Source: Shewanella inventionis (GTDB lineage Bacteria; Pseudomonadota; Gammaproteobacteria; Enterobacterales; Shewanellaceae). From it: a stretch of 64,000 nucleotides of DNA. A program made the translations under genes and the position numbers. Shown one piece after another: positions 45,915 through 53,657 of this stretch (position 1 is its first letter; every line of letters starts with the position of its first letter). The stretch lies in the NCBI RefSeq assembly GCF_014641855.1, contig NZ_BMII01000022.1:37779-101778 (forward strand), read 5' to 3'. Under the pieces are notes generated by a model. It worked only from the letters and a program-made list of their open reading frames with translations. It was not told the origin of the DNA and did not search any database.

Positions 45915-46307
45915 ATGAAACTTGCATCATTTTTTGTACTCACTTCAACCTTGTTATTTGGCGCCTGCGCCCACAATACCGCGGGTATTGCCGTTGACTC
46001 TAACGGGCAAGTGCGAGTGGATAGCAGCTCTTTTGCCAGTGATGTTAATGTGACTGACATTTCATCAATAATGATTGGAGACCTAGTTAAAGCGTCTGCA
46101 TTAATTCAAAGTAAATCGAGCTATGACCAACGCGTGCAATACAAATTCACCTGGTTTGACGCCAACGGCTATACCATTGAAGATGAAGCAACGAGTTGGA
46201 AGTCGCTTAAATTACATGGCATGCAACAACTGCAAGTGAGTGCCGTCGCACCTAATACTCAAGTCAGTCATTTTGAAATATACGTGCGCGAAACCTACTC
46301 TGATTAA
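45915..46307 (+). CDS. ycfL: YcfL-family lipoprotein
   Basis: Outer- or inner-membrane lipoprotein with signal peptide and lipobox LFGAC, the modified cysteine being residue 19. The mature part is a single small beta-sandwich-like domain with YKFTWFDANGYTIEDEATSW and VSHFEIYVRET, as in YcfL. In E. coli ycfL lies directly after hinT; here two thioesterase genes are inserted between them. The function is unknown. AAGGAAAAG precedes the ATG. Confidence 0.85.
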   Translation: MKLASFFVLTSTLLFGACAHNTAGIAVDSNGQVRVDSSSFASDVNVTDISSIMIGDLVKASALIQSKSSYDQRVQYKFTWFDANGYTIEDEATSWKSLKLHGMQQLQVSAVAPNTQVSHFEIYVRETYSD

Positions 46308-46452
46308 TCGCTGTTGATATGTGATAACTCAATACTGAGCAAGGCTTTGTTTACTTGAATACAAAGAAACACCGACTTGATATTGACACGCTATTTTGTG
46401 TTATCAAATTGTATGAAGGATCGTGTAATCAAATTTTAGATAGTTTATACTC

Positions 46453-46549
46453 GTGGCCGCCAAGGGGTGTTCAGCACTACTGAACTGAGATGTCTTAAGA
46501 CGAACCCTTAGAACCTGATCCGGCTTATACCGGCGTAGGAATGGGCCAC
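46453..46549 (+). ncRNA. TPP riboswitch (thi-box)
   Basis: Thiamin pyrophosphate aptamer with all landmarks: P1 stem GTGGCC (46453-46458) with GGCCAC (46544-46549), the GGGGTGT segment, the thi-box bases CTGAGA (46485 on), and ACCCTTAGAACCTGATC followed by TACCGGCGTAGGAA. It lies 67 bp before the TonB receptor gene. Low thiamin should switch the downstream uptake operon on. Confidence 0.97.
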
Positions 46550-46587
46550 ACTATCTATAAGTGCACCTCTTATTCGCTACTCTTGCC

Positions 46588-46614
46588 GGATCTCAAAATA
46601 ACTATTTGAGGTCC
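46588..46614 (+). promoter_or_regulatory. Shine-Dalgarno-sequestering hairpin of the riboswitch
   Basis: GGATCTCAAA (46588-46597) pairs with TTTGAGGTCC (46605-46614), one G-T pair, 7-nt loop. The right arm contains the ribosome site GAGG directly before the ATG at 46616. An alternative partner ACCTC lies at 46565-46569. This suggests translational rather than transcriptional control. Confidence 0.65.
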
Positions 46615-46615
46615 T

Positions 46616-48817
46616 ATGTTCACGAAAAATTCATTTGGGTTATCCCATTCGCCAATTGCTTTAGCGGTTATTACCGCATTGAGCTCGCCCGTTACTCTGG
46701 CTAAAACTGCAGATATTGAGCGCGTCACACCAGAATACGAAAAAATGGAAGTGATTGTTGTCAATGCTGATTTTAGTCATATCAGTCTTGATAAAATGCC
46801 ATCGAGTGTCACCGTCATTGATGCGCAGCAATTAGAAGATGAAGGCGCTCAACATTTCGAAGATGTACTCAATTCTATCGCTAACTTTAACTGGTCAGGC
46901 GGAAGTTCGCGCCCTAAGTATTTTCAAATCCGTGGTGTGGGTGAGCAAGAGCAATACCAAGGAGCGCCTAATTCTTCAGTGGGTTATGTGGTCGATGATA
47001 TTGATTTGTCTGGGCTTGGCATGGTGTCGAGTATGTATGACATGCAGCAAGTTGAAGTGCTGCGTGGACCGCAAGGGACGCAATATGGTGCCAATGCATT
47101 AGCTGGATTAATTTACCTTAAAAGTAACGACCCAACCGACTCGTTTGAGCATGGCGCTAAAGTCAGCGTGGGCGATGATGATTTACGTACGTTTTCTGGT
47201 TTTAGCTCTGGGCCATTAAATGATACAGGTAAGTTGTTATATCGCGTGTCTGTAGAGCAGCACAATCAAAATGGGTATCGTGATAATTTATACTTAAACC
47301 GTGACGACACAAATGAGCGTGATGAGCTAAGCGCCCGCGCTAAATTGCGTTGGTATGCCAGCGACGATTTACAAATTGATTTAACCTTACTGCATGCCAA
47401 TTTTGATAATGGCTACGATGCCTGGACACTCGATAATAACACCAGCAATACCTTAACGGATAAACCGGGTGTTGATACTCAAAAAACCACAGGTGCAGGG
47501 CTTAAGTTTATTTACAGTGGTGCAAGTGCATTTGACTTTACCTCGCTCACATCACTCGCACAAACCGATCATCATCATGCGTATGACGGCGACTGGGCAA
47601 ACCCTGATTACTGGGCCAGTAAGCAATGTACAGCGTATGACGACGATTACAATGTTATTGGCACTGAGCCCTGTGTATACGATTACACCTGGGATAAAGC
47701 GGGGGACCGTCGTACATTAACCCAAGAGTTTCGTTTATCGTCAAAAGATGCCGGGCGTATTTTTGCAGGCTCAACGGATTGGTTAGTGGGTGTGTATGCC
47801 ATGAACCTCAATGAAGATAACGACTTGTACTCAGAGTACAACACCTGGCCAGATGAAGTGCTGCAGTCAAGTTATGAAGCCACAAATTATGCGGTATTCG
47901 GGCAATTGGACAGTCATTTAGGCAACGACTATTTGTTGTCAACCGGTTTGCGTTTTGAGCGCCGCGACAGCGAATATACTGACAGCAATAATGATAATTT
48001 TGACCCGTCAGAAAACATGTGGGGCGGCCATATTGCTTTATCAAAAGCGATTAATAGCAACCATAATACTTATGCCCGTATTGCGCGAGGTTATAAAGCG
48101 GGTGGTTTTAACATGACCCTGCCTACTGAGCTTGCCAACAAAAAAGAGTTTGATACTGAGATTTTGTATAACTATGAAATCGGCATGAAGTCGACATGGT
48201 TAAACGGCCAAGTTGATTCTACGCTAGCGATATTCTTTATGGATCGTGAAGATCAACAAGTGGCTGCGTCTTTACAAGATCCTGATAATCCTCAACGGTT
48301 TGTGCTATTTACTGAAAATGCCGGTAGTTCGCAAAATTACGGTGCAGAGCTGGATGCCAAGTGGTACGTTACTGAAAATATTGAATTTTACGGCGGTGTT
48401 GGTTGGTTGGAAACCGAATACGGTCAATATGAATACAGCGACAAATACGGTTCTATTATCGACTTATCTGGCCGTGAACTCGCTCATTCACCTCAATTTA
48501 CCTACAGTGCCGGAATGACTTATGTGGCTGACTCTGGCTGGTTTGCTAACCTTAATGCCAGTGGTAAAAGTGATTTTTATTACTCAGACAGTAACGAATC
48601 AACCTCAGATGCCTATACCATTTTTAACACACGTATTGGTTATGAAACCGCAACCTGGTCAGCTTATTTATGGGGCAGAAACTTATTTGATAAAGAATAT
48701 GGTGTGCGCGGGTTCTACTTTGGTAACGAACCCGATTTAGATTGGGCCGATAAGCAATACATACGTTATGGCGACCCTCGTCAAGTGGGCGTTACATTCG
48801 ATTATAAGTTTATGTAA
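46616..48817 (+). CDS. TonB-dependent outer-membrane receptor, predicted thiamin uptake
   Basis: Outer-membrane gated channel of 733 aa. A signal peptide (to about residue 29) is followed by a TonB-box-like MEVIVVNA, a plug domain (about 55-170) with FQIRGVGEQ and VEVLRGPQGTQYGANALAG, and a 22-strand barrel ending in VGVTFDYKFM. Substrate assignment to thiamin or a phosphate ester of it comes from the TPP riboswitch upstream and the PnuT and kinase genes downstream; this kind of thiamin-regulated receptor is known from comparative genomics. A 48826-48845 hairpin separates it from the rest of the operon. Confidence 0.92.
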   Translation: MFTKNSFGLSHSPIALAVITALSSPVTLAKTADIERVTPEYEKMEVIVVNADFSHISLDKMPSSVTVIDAQQLEDEGAQHFEDVLNSIANFNWSGGSSRPKYFQIRGVGEQEQYQGAPNSSVGYVVDDIDLSGLGMVSSMYDMQQVEVLRGPQGTQYGANALAGLIYLKSNDPTDSFEHGAKVSVGDDDLRTFSGFSSGPLNDTGKLLYRVSVEQHNQNGYRDNLYLNRDDTNERDELSARAKLRWYASDDLQIDLTLLHANFDNGYDAWTLDNNTSNTLTDKPGVDTQKTTGAGLKFIYSGASAFDFTSLTSLAQTDHHHAYDGDWANPDYWASKQCTAYDDDYNVIGTEPCVYDYTWDKAGDRRTLTQEFRLSSKDAGRIFAGSTDWLVGVYAMNLNEDNDLYSEYNTWPDEVLQSSYEATNYAVFGQLDSHLGNDYLLSTGLRFERRDSEYTDSNNDNFDPSENMWGGHIALSKAINSNHNTYARIARGYKAGGFNMTLPTELANKKEFDTEILYNYEIGMKSTWLNGQVDSTLAIFFMDREDQQVAASLQDPDNPQRFVLFTENAGSSQNYGAELDAKWYVTENIEFYGGVGWLETEYGQYEYSDKYGSIIDLSGRELAHSPQFTYSAGMTYVADSGWFANLNASGKSDFYYSDSNESTSDAYTIFNTRIGYETATWSAYLWGRNLFDKEYGVRGFYFGNEPDLDWADKQYIRYGDPRQVGVTFDYKFM

Positions 48818-48825
48818 GTTCAACA

Positions 48826-48845
48826 GCGGCACCACCCGGTGCCGC
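48826..48845 (+). repeat. Intercistronic hairpin after the receptor gene
   Basis: GCGGCACC (48826-48833) and GGTGCCGC (48838-48845) around ACCC: an 8-bp GC-rich stem, 8 nt past the stop and 21 bp before the next gene. Only a few T's follow, so partial termination or mRNA 3' protection of the receptor message is likely. Confidence 0.6.
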
Positions 48846-48866
48846 ATACCTTTTAGGATATAAGCG

Positions 48867-49127
48867 ATGAAATTAACTGCAGAAATCAGTATGTATCCCT
48901 TTAACGAAAACTATCTTGACCCGATCAAGTGGTTCATTGGTCGTGTTGATAGTTACAACAATATTGAACGTGTTACCAATGCCATGGCAACGCAAGTGTG
49001 TGGTGAATACAGCGATGTGATGTCAATGTTAGCCATCGAAATGCAAGCCGCTCACGAAAAGTGGGGCAAAGCCGTGTTTGTGTGCAAATTTATTGGCGGC
49101 GAACTTAACCTAAGCCATAGTGAATAA
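48867..49127 (+). CDS. YkoF-like thiamin-binding-family small protein
   Basis: An 86-aa protein resembling a single YkoF domain; YkoF of Bacillus binds the pyrimidine part of thiamin. Visible features are EISMYPFNENYLDPIKWFI, NAMATQVCGEYSDVM and KAVFVCKFIGG, giving an alternating ferredoxin-like pattern. No signal peptide is present, so it is probably cytoplasmic. It starts 49 bp after the receptor gene and overlaps pnuT by one base (TAATG). Family membership is inferred from these motifs and the operon. Confidence 0.75.
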   Translation: MKLTAEISMYPFNENYLDPIKWFIGRVDSYNNIERVTNAMATQVCGEYSDVMSMLAIEMQAAHEKWGKAVFVCKFIGGELNLSHSE

Positions 49128-49810
49128 TGACCATGAATGACATGATATTAGCGATTCAGCAAGCCATTAACGAAGCATCGGTAATGACCTTTTGGGAGGC
49201 TATCGCGGTCATGCTTGCACTTGTGTATCTTATTTTGGCCATGCGGACCAATATATGGTGTTGGTCTGCTGCATTTATTAGCACAGCAATTTATACCGTT
49301 TTGTTTTGGAATGTGTCGTTGCTGATGGAGTCGGTACTTAATATTTATTATATGGGTATGGCGGTTTACGGTTACTGGTTATGGCTGCATGTGCCGCCAG
49401 CACAGCAAACGCAGCAACACCATGTTAGCTCCCATCTTAAGATTACCAGTTGGTCACTTAAAACCCATAGCATCGTCATTGCCGTGACATCTTTAGTGTC
49501 TGTGATTGTTGGCTACGCAATGGCAAATTATACTTCTGCGGCTTTTCCCTATATTGACGCAGCAACAACCTGTTTTGCAGTGGTCACTACCTATTTAGTG
49601 GCAAAAAAAGTGCTCGAAAACTGGCTCTATTGGGTTGTTATTGATGTGGTTTCTATCTATTTATACTTTCAAAAAGGCTTAATGCTCACTAGCGGTTTAT
49701 TTATTTTATATGTTGGAATGGCACTCGCGGGTTACCTGATGTGGCGCAAAAAATATCAACATAATGTTGTAGAGCAAGACAAGGTTTCTTCACAAGTAAT
49801 TAGTGTATAA
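49127..49810 (+). CDS. pnuT: PnuC-family thiamin transporter PnuT
   Basis: Inner-membrane facilitator of the PnuC family with about seven hydrophobic segments. The family pattern WEAIAVMLALVYLILAMR, then WCWSAAFISTAIYTVLFW and ESVLNIYYMGMAVYGYWLW is present. In PnuC itself the substrate is nicotinamide riboside; members in TPP-riboswitch operons are called PnuT and take up thiamin, which is then trapped by phosphorylation. The ATG overlaps the preceding stop; a second ATG two codons later is possible. A kinase gene follows in 36 bp. Confidence 0.92.
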   Translation: MTMNDMILAIQQAINEASVMTFWEAIAVMLALVYLILAMRTNIWCWSAAFISTAIYTVLFWNVSLLMESVLNIYYMGMAVYGYWLWLHVPPAQQTQQHHVSSHLKITSWSLKTHSIVIAVTSLVSVIVGYAMANYTSAAFPYIDAATTCFAVVTTYLVAKKVLENWLYWVVIDVVSIYLYFQKGLMLTSGLFILYVGMALAGYLMWRKKYQHNVVEQDKVSSQVISV

Positions 49811-49846
49811 TCACTGCATTATCAGATTGTTATAGCGTTAAATCAC

Positions 49847-50884
49847 ATGCCATCACCCTTGCTGACTTTACCAAGTGAGTTAATCAACACATTGCAGCAG
49901 GCCATGCCTGCTGCAATGTATCACTCATTATTAACCCAATGCAGCGCAGTAACTTTATTAAATGCAGGGTTAAGTAACCAAAATTACAGATTGTCTTGCC
50001 CCACAGGTGACAAGGTATTACGCGTTAACCAACGCCACAGCCATTGGTGTAACCGAGAGCTTGAAATTGAATGTTGGCGAGCAGCCATTGATGCAAATAT
50101 TGCCCCGCAACTTGAGTGGGTGAGTGATGACAAGCAATTCTATTTAAGTGAGTTTGTCGCTCAACAACAAGGTGATTGGAGCCAATTCTCATCAATGTTT
50201 GGCCACTCATCTTCTCGGCCATTGGCTGCGATGTCTCATCCTCATGTTGATGCAGTTACTTTGCTGGCACAATTGTTTGCCTCGCTGAGTCAATTACCTG
50301 TACCGTCTAAAAGTATCACCGTTAGCGCCCAATGGCAGCAGTATGCCCAGCAACTTGCACAATACAGTGCAGAACAAACTCAAGGGCAATGGCAACAAGC
50401 ATGGCAACAATTGCAGTGCATGAATGTTCGCGTAAGGCATTGGTTATCACAACTAGAGTCGTGCGTATTATTGCCAATTTTCTGTCATCGTGATTTAACA
50501 CCGCATAACGTATTATTAAGCAGTACATCGGCTTGCCAAACTCATGATGATAATGTCGACCAAGCGAAATTGTATTGTATTGATTACGAATACGCTGTTG
50601 CCAGCCACCCGCTATTTGATTTAGCCAGTGCCGTAGCTACACATGAGTTAACAAATGAACAAGTAAATCAATTGACCCACAAGGTTATTGTGCAATATTG
50701 TCAAATGGCGAGTTTAACAGACGTGGCAGCTGCCAAGGCGGCATTACCTGCAGCAATAAATTGTTTTTGGTTGTTTTCGGCGATGTGGGCGCTGCTTATG
50801 GCCGCTGAAACCACTCAAGAAGATACATTAGCGATGTCTAAATACATTAAGTTTTACAATCAATACTTGGCTCTCATCCACTAA
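49847..50884 (+). CDS. Aminoglycoside phosphotransferase-like kinase, predicted thiamin kinase
   Basis: Protein of the APH/choline kinase fold. The catalytic motif HRDLTPHN lies in CHRDLTPHNVLL near residue 216, and the metal motif YCIDYEYA near 246; the N-terminal lobe has LLNAGLSNQNYRL, the glycine loop. As the last gene of the thiamin operon it most likely phosphorylates imported thiamin, driving uptake by PnuT. It is not closely similar to known thiamin pyrophosphokinases. The length is 345 aa. The only possible rival is a choline kinase, which the context does not support. Confidence 0.82.
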   Translation: MPSPLLTLPSELINTLQQAMPAAMYHSLLTQCSAVTLLNAGLSNQNYRLSCPTGDKVLRVNQRHSHWCNRELEIECWRAAIDANIAPQLEWVSDDKQFYLSEFVAQQQGDWSQFSSMFGHSSSRPLAAMSHPHVDAVTLLAQLFASLSQLPVPSKSITVSAQWQQYAQQLAQYSAEQTQGQWQQAWQQLQCMNVRVRHWLSQLESCVLLPIFCHRDLTPHNVLLSSTSACQTHDDNVDQAKLYCIDYEYAVASHPLFDLASAVATHELTNEQVNQLTHKVIVQYCQMASLTDVAAAKAALPAAINCFWLFSAMWALLMAAETTQEDTLAMSKYIKFYNQYLALIH

Positions 50885-50925
50885 TCAATGTACATATAAA
50901 GAATATAAATTTTGAGGGTTCAATC

Positions 50926-51771
50926 GTGACCAAAAAACTGTTGCTGTTATTGTGCTGTTCAATTTTCTTTGTAGGCTGCTCAACCAAGGTGAGTTATTTT
51001 TTTCTTGATTGGGCCATTGAATGGGAAGTTGAAGAGTACGTTGACTTAAACCGCGATCAGCAAAATAAGTTTGATCATTTGGTGGAGCAATTTTTAGTAT
51101 GGCATCGACAAGAAGAGCTTGTGCGTTACCGTGATCAATTAACCATACTCTCCACACAAGCCAATGACTATTCTTTAACCCCTGAGCTGTGGCAGCAACA
51201 AGTCACTATGGCCAAAGCACATTGGTACCGTATTTTTGACTTTGTTATGCCAGAGCTACTGCCCATTATTGCCAGCTTTGATGACAAACAAGTTCAGCAA
51301 GTATTAACTCAGCTTAAAAAGGAGCAAAAAGAGCTTATCGAAGAATACGCTGGTAAAGATCAGGCTGAGTTAATAAAAGACTCAGATAAACGCATTGAAA
51401 AGCAGCTCAAAGAGTGGACGGGCAGTGTAAGTGATGCACAAAAACAGATTATTCATCAAGCCAACACCGAGCGGCTCGCTACACTTGATATGTGGTTAGA
51501 ATATCGTCATGAATGGCAACGTCAATTTGAACAAGCTTTATTGCGCCGCAATGAAACAGAGTATTTTACCACCCAAATGACTCGCTTATTTACCGCACCC
51601 GATGAACTCAAATCGTCAGTTTACCGAGACAATGTTGATGTGAATACTCATAAGTTTGGTGTCATGATAATTGAACTTAATCAGAGCTTTAGCGATAAAC
51701 AGCGTAAGCATTTTGACCGTAAACTAGCTGAGCTTGTTGACGATTTAACCGAATTACACCTAGATAAATAA
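50926..51771 (+). CDS. DUF6279-type lipoprotein
   Basis: Lipoprotein with signal peptide and lipobox FVGC (cysteine at 18). The mature part of about 260 aa is almost wholly alpha-helical and charged, with WAIEWEVEEYVDLNRDQQ near the start and a coiled-coil-like KKEQKELIEEYAGKDQAE stretch. It resembles the DUF6279 family, whose function is unknown. The start is GTG at 50926, preceded by GAGG. It lies 41 bp after the kinase gene but has no visible link to thiamin. Confidence 0.78.
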   Translation: MTKKLLLLLCCSIFFVGCSTKVSYFFLDWAIEWEVEEYVDLNRDQQNKFDHLVEQFLVWHRQEELVRYRDQLTILSTQANDYSLTPELWQQQVTMAKAHWYRIFDFVMPELLPIIASFDDKQVQQVLTQLKKEQKELIEEYAGKDQAELIKDSDKRIEKQLKEWTGSVSDAQKQIIHQANTERLATLDMWLEYRHEWQRQFEQALLRRNETEYFTTQMTRLFTAPDELKSSVYRDNVDVNTHKFGVMIIELNQSFSDKQRKHFDRKLAELVDDLTELHLDK

Positions 51772-51840
51772 TCTTTGATTGAAATGTTTTATTGAGCTTA
51801 CGGGTCTTTTAATTCAACAGACAATCAAAATAGGCTATTT

Positions 51841-52434
51841 ATGCAGACATTAATTGAGTTATATCAAAAATTTTTACACACTATTAAGCATTTAGAAGGC
51901 TTAGCCGCTTTGGCGTTAAGGTTGTACCTTGCCCCCGTATTAATGCAAGCAGGATACAATAAATTGTCGCACTTTAACGACACAGCAGCTTGGTTTGGTA
52001 ATCCAGATTGGGGCTTAGGGTTACCCATGCCAGAGGTGATGACGGCATTGGCCGCAGGCACAGAGCTCTTTGGCGGAGCATTATTATTAATTGGTCTTGC
52101 AACAAGATTAGTGGCTTTACCTATGATGATCACCATGCTGGTGGCTGCATTTGCGGTGCATTTACCTAATGGCTGGTTAGCGATTGCCGATGCTAGTTCA
52201 TGGTTAGCGAACGAGAACGTGATTGCCTCAGCAGAAAAGTTAGCCGCGGCAAAGTCTATTTTACAACAACACGGTAATTACGAATGGCTGACCAGCTCAG
52301 GCAATTTTGTGATTTTAAATAACGGGATTGAATTTGCCATCACCTACTTATTTATGTTGTTAGCATTACTGGTCATTGGCGGTGGTCGTTACACCAGTGC
52401 CGATTATTTTATTCGCCGTCGCTTATTAAAATAG
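51841..52434 (+). CDS. DoxX-family inner-membrane protein
   Basis: A 197-aa membrane protein with four hydrophobic segments and the DoxX pattern LALRLYLAPVLMQAGYNKL, then GTELFGGALLLIGLATRLVALP. A periplasmic insert of about 60 residues lies between segments three and four. DoxX proteins are linked to redox or sulfur metabolism in a few species, but the role of this one is unknown. It ends in front of an intrinsic terminator. Confidence 0.85.
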   Translation: MQTLIELYQKFLHTIKHLEGLAALALRLYLAPVLMQAGYNKLSHFNDTAAWFGNPDWGLGLPMPEVMTALAAGTELFGGALLLIGLATRLVALPMMITMLVAAFAVHLPNGWLAIADASSWLANENVIASAEKLAAAKSILQQHGNYEWLTSSGNFVILNNGIEFAITYLFMLLALLVIGGGRYTSADYFIRRRLLK

Positions 52435-52469
52435 TGTTGTTCACTGTGCAGATGAAACACGTTTAATTT

Positions 52470-52495
52470 ATCCCACCAAATTGGTGGGATTTTTG
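52470..52495 (+). terminator. Terminator after the DoxX gene
   Basis: ATCCCACCAA (52470-52479) and TTGGTGGGAT (52481-52490) form a perfect stem followed by TTTTG. Confidence 0.9.
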
Positions 52496-52535
52496 TTAAT
52501 ATCATTTGCAAAATATTTCATGAAAGGATTGCATC

Positions 52536-53084
52536 TTGGACGCTAAACAACTGTTACTGACCCGCCAATCAACACCCCGTCTTGTGGCCCCAGCGCCTAA
52601 CGATGAACAACTGACTTTTTTACTCGATGCCGCCGCCAGAGTACCCGATCATGGCGCGCTAACACCGTGGGAATTTATTATTGCCGTTGACGATGGCCTT
52701 GCTAAGTTAGCTGACATTTTTGTTGCCGCCGCCAATGCGCAAGGTGCCGATGACGCCATGATAACCAAGGCTGGTAACATGCCATATCGTGCGCCTATGG
52801 TAATTACCGTTGTGGCCAAAACACAACAGCATGACAAAGTGCCGGCCATTGAGCAGCACATCGCAGCAGGTTGTGCCACCATGGCCATGCAACAAGCGGC
52901 ATTTGCAATAGGATTAGGCGCTGTGTGGCGCAGTGGTGATTTTGCATTTAATGCTGATGTAAATAACGCACTGGGATTAGCTGCAGACGATCAAATTGTC
53001 GGCTTTTTATATGTCGGCACCCCAGCGGTGGTCGCACCCACTAAACCGCTTAAAAGTGGCCAACAATTTGCGCGTTATTTGTAA
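52536..53084 (+). CDS. YdjA-type nitroreductase
   Basis: FMN-dependent NAD(P)H oxidoreductase of the minimal nitroreductase type. RQSTPRLVAPAP near the N-terminus binds the flavin phosphate, RVPDHGALTPWEFI follows at about 32, and IVGFLYVGTP lies near the end. The start is a TTG: it aligns exactly with the E. coli YdjA N-terminus and has AAAGGA 7 nt upstream, and there is no nearer ATG. The length of 182 aa matches. The physiological substrate is unknown. Confidence 0.9.
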   Translation: MDAKQLLLTRQSTPRLVAPAPNDEQLTFLLDAAARVPDHGALTPWEFIIAVDDGLAKLADIFVAAANAQGADDAMITKAGNMPYRAPMVITVVAKTQQHDKVPAIEQHIAAGCATMAMQQAAFAIGLGAVWRSGDFAFNADVNNALGLAADDQIVGFLYVGTPAVVAPTKPLKSGQQFARYL

Positions 53085-53122
53085 ATATCACAAGGTCATC
53101 ACGTTTTGACGTTTTGACCAGT

Positions 53123-53144
53123 GGCCATCTTCATGTAGATGGCC
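53123..53144. repeat. 8-bp hairpin downstream of the nitroreductase gene
   Basis: GGCCATCT (53123-53130) and AGATGGCC (53137-53144) with a 6-nt loop; no T-run. Confidence 0.5.
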
Positions 53145-53159
53145 TTCGGGCATTAACCT

Positions 53160-53179
53160 TGGGCGCTTCGCCCAGTTTT
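53160..53179 (+). terminator. Probable nitroreductase terminator
   Basis: TGGGCG-CTT-CGCCCA at 53160-53174 is a compact GC-rich hairpin followed by GTTTT. Confidence 0.65.
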
Positions 53180-53606
53180 ACACTTCATCTGTATCTGTCT
53201 ACAAAAATCGAATCAATATCCTTTGTCATTAGACCATTACAGTCAGCCCTGTCTCCCATCTTTATGTTGTGTGCACTGTGTATCAAAACCCTTGTCATTT
53301 TTTGGCGCCTCTTTAAATTTAACCGGCTCGTGCTTTTAGCAATAAAATAATACAAACACATATTGAGGCTCTCATAGCGCGATTTTTTTGAAATAAACAA
53401 TGCTGCCTGACGCTTTCATTCCTACGAAATATCAAGGCACTAAAACAAAATGGATTTAAAAAGTAAAGCGACGCAAGAAACTAAAGCCGAGACATTTATC
53501 GGTTAATTCCAAGCTTTTTTACTGCTGAGCCGATTTTATCTATACACAAATCGTATTGATTCAAGGTTAAAATACTATTTTTGTCATTGATTGGTTCGCC
53601 CTACAA

Positions 53607-53643
53607 TTTGTTTATCTACTCATGCATCGAAGTGATAAACAAA
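53607..53643. promoter_or_regulatory. Long dyad upstream of the MFS gene, possible operator
   Basis: TTTGTTTATC (53607-53616) and GATAAACAAA (53634-53643) are perfect 10-bp arms 17 bp apart, ending 14 bp before the MFS start. The spacing suits a dimeric regulator, but no regulator gene is adjacent and the factor is unknown. Confidence 0.5.
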
Positions 53644-53657
53644 ATTAAGGCGGGATT

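Larger units (their letters stand above)
53085..53657. other. 573-bp gap between nitroreductase and MFS genes
   Basis: It contains the hairpins at 53123-53144 and 53160-53174 and a long dyad at 53607-53643. Otherwise I see nothing; the small open frames on both strands are without ribosome sites or motifs. Confidence 0.5.

Noticed and set aside
49801..49815. TATAAT at the end of pnuT as a separate promoter for the kinase gene
   Set aside because: No acceptable -35 element at the right distance; the kinase is better explained as part of the operon.
53114..53350. 78-codon frame after the nitroreductase gene
   Set aside because: It runs through two hairpins that look like a terminator region and has no start signal.
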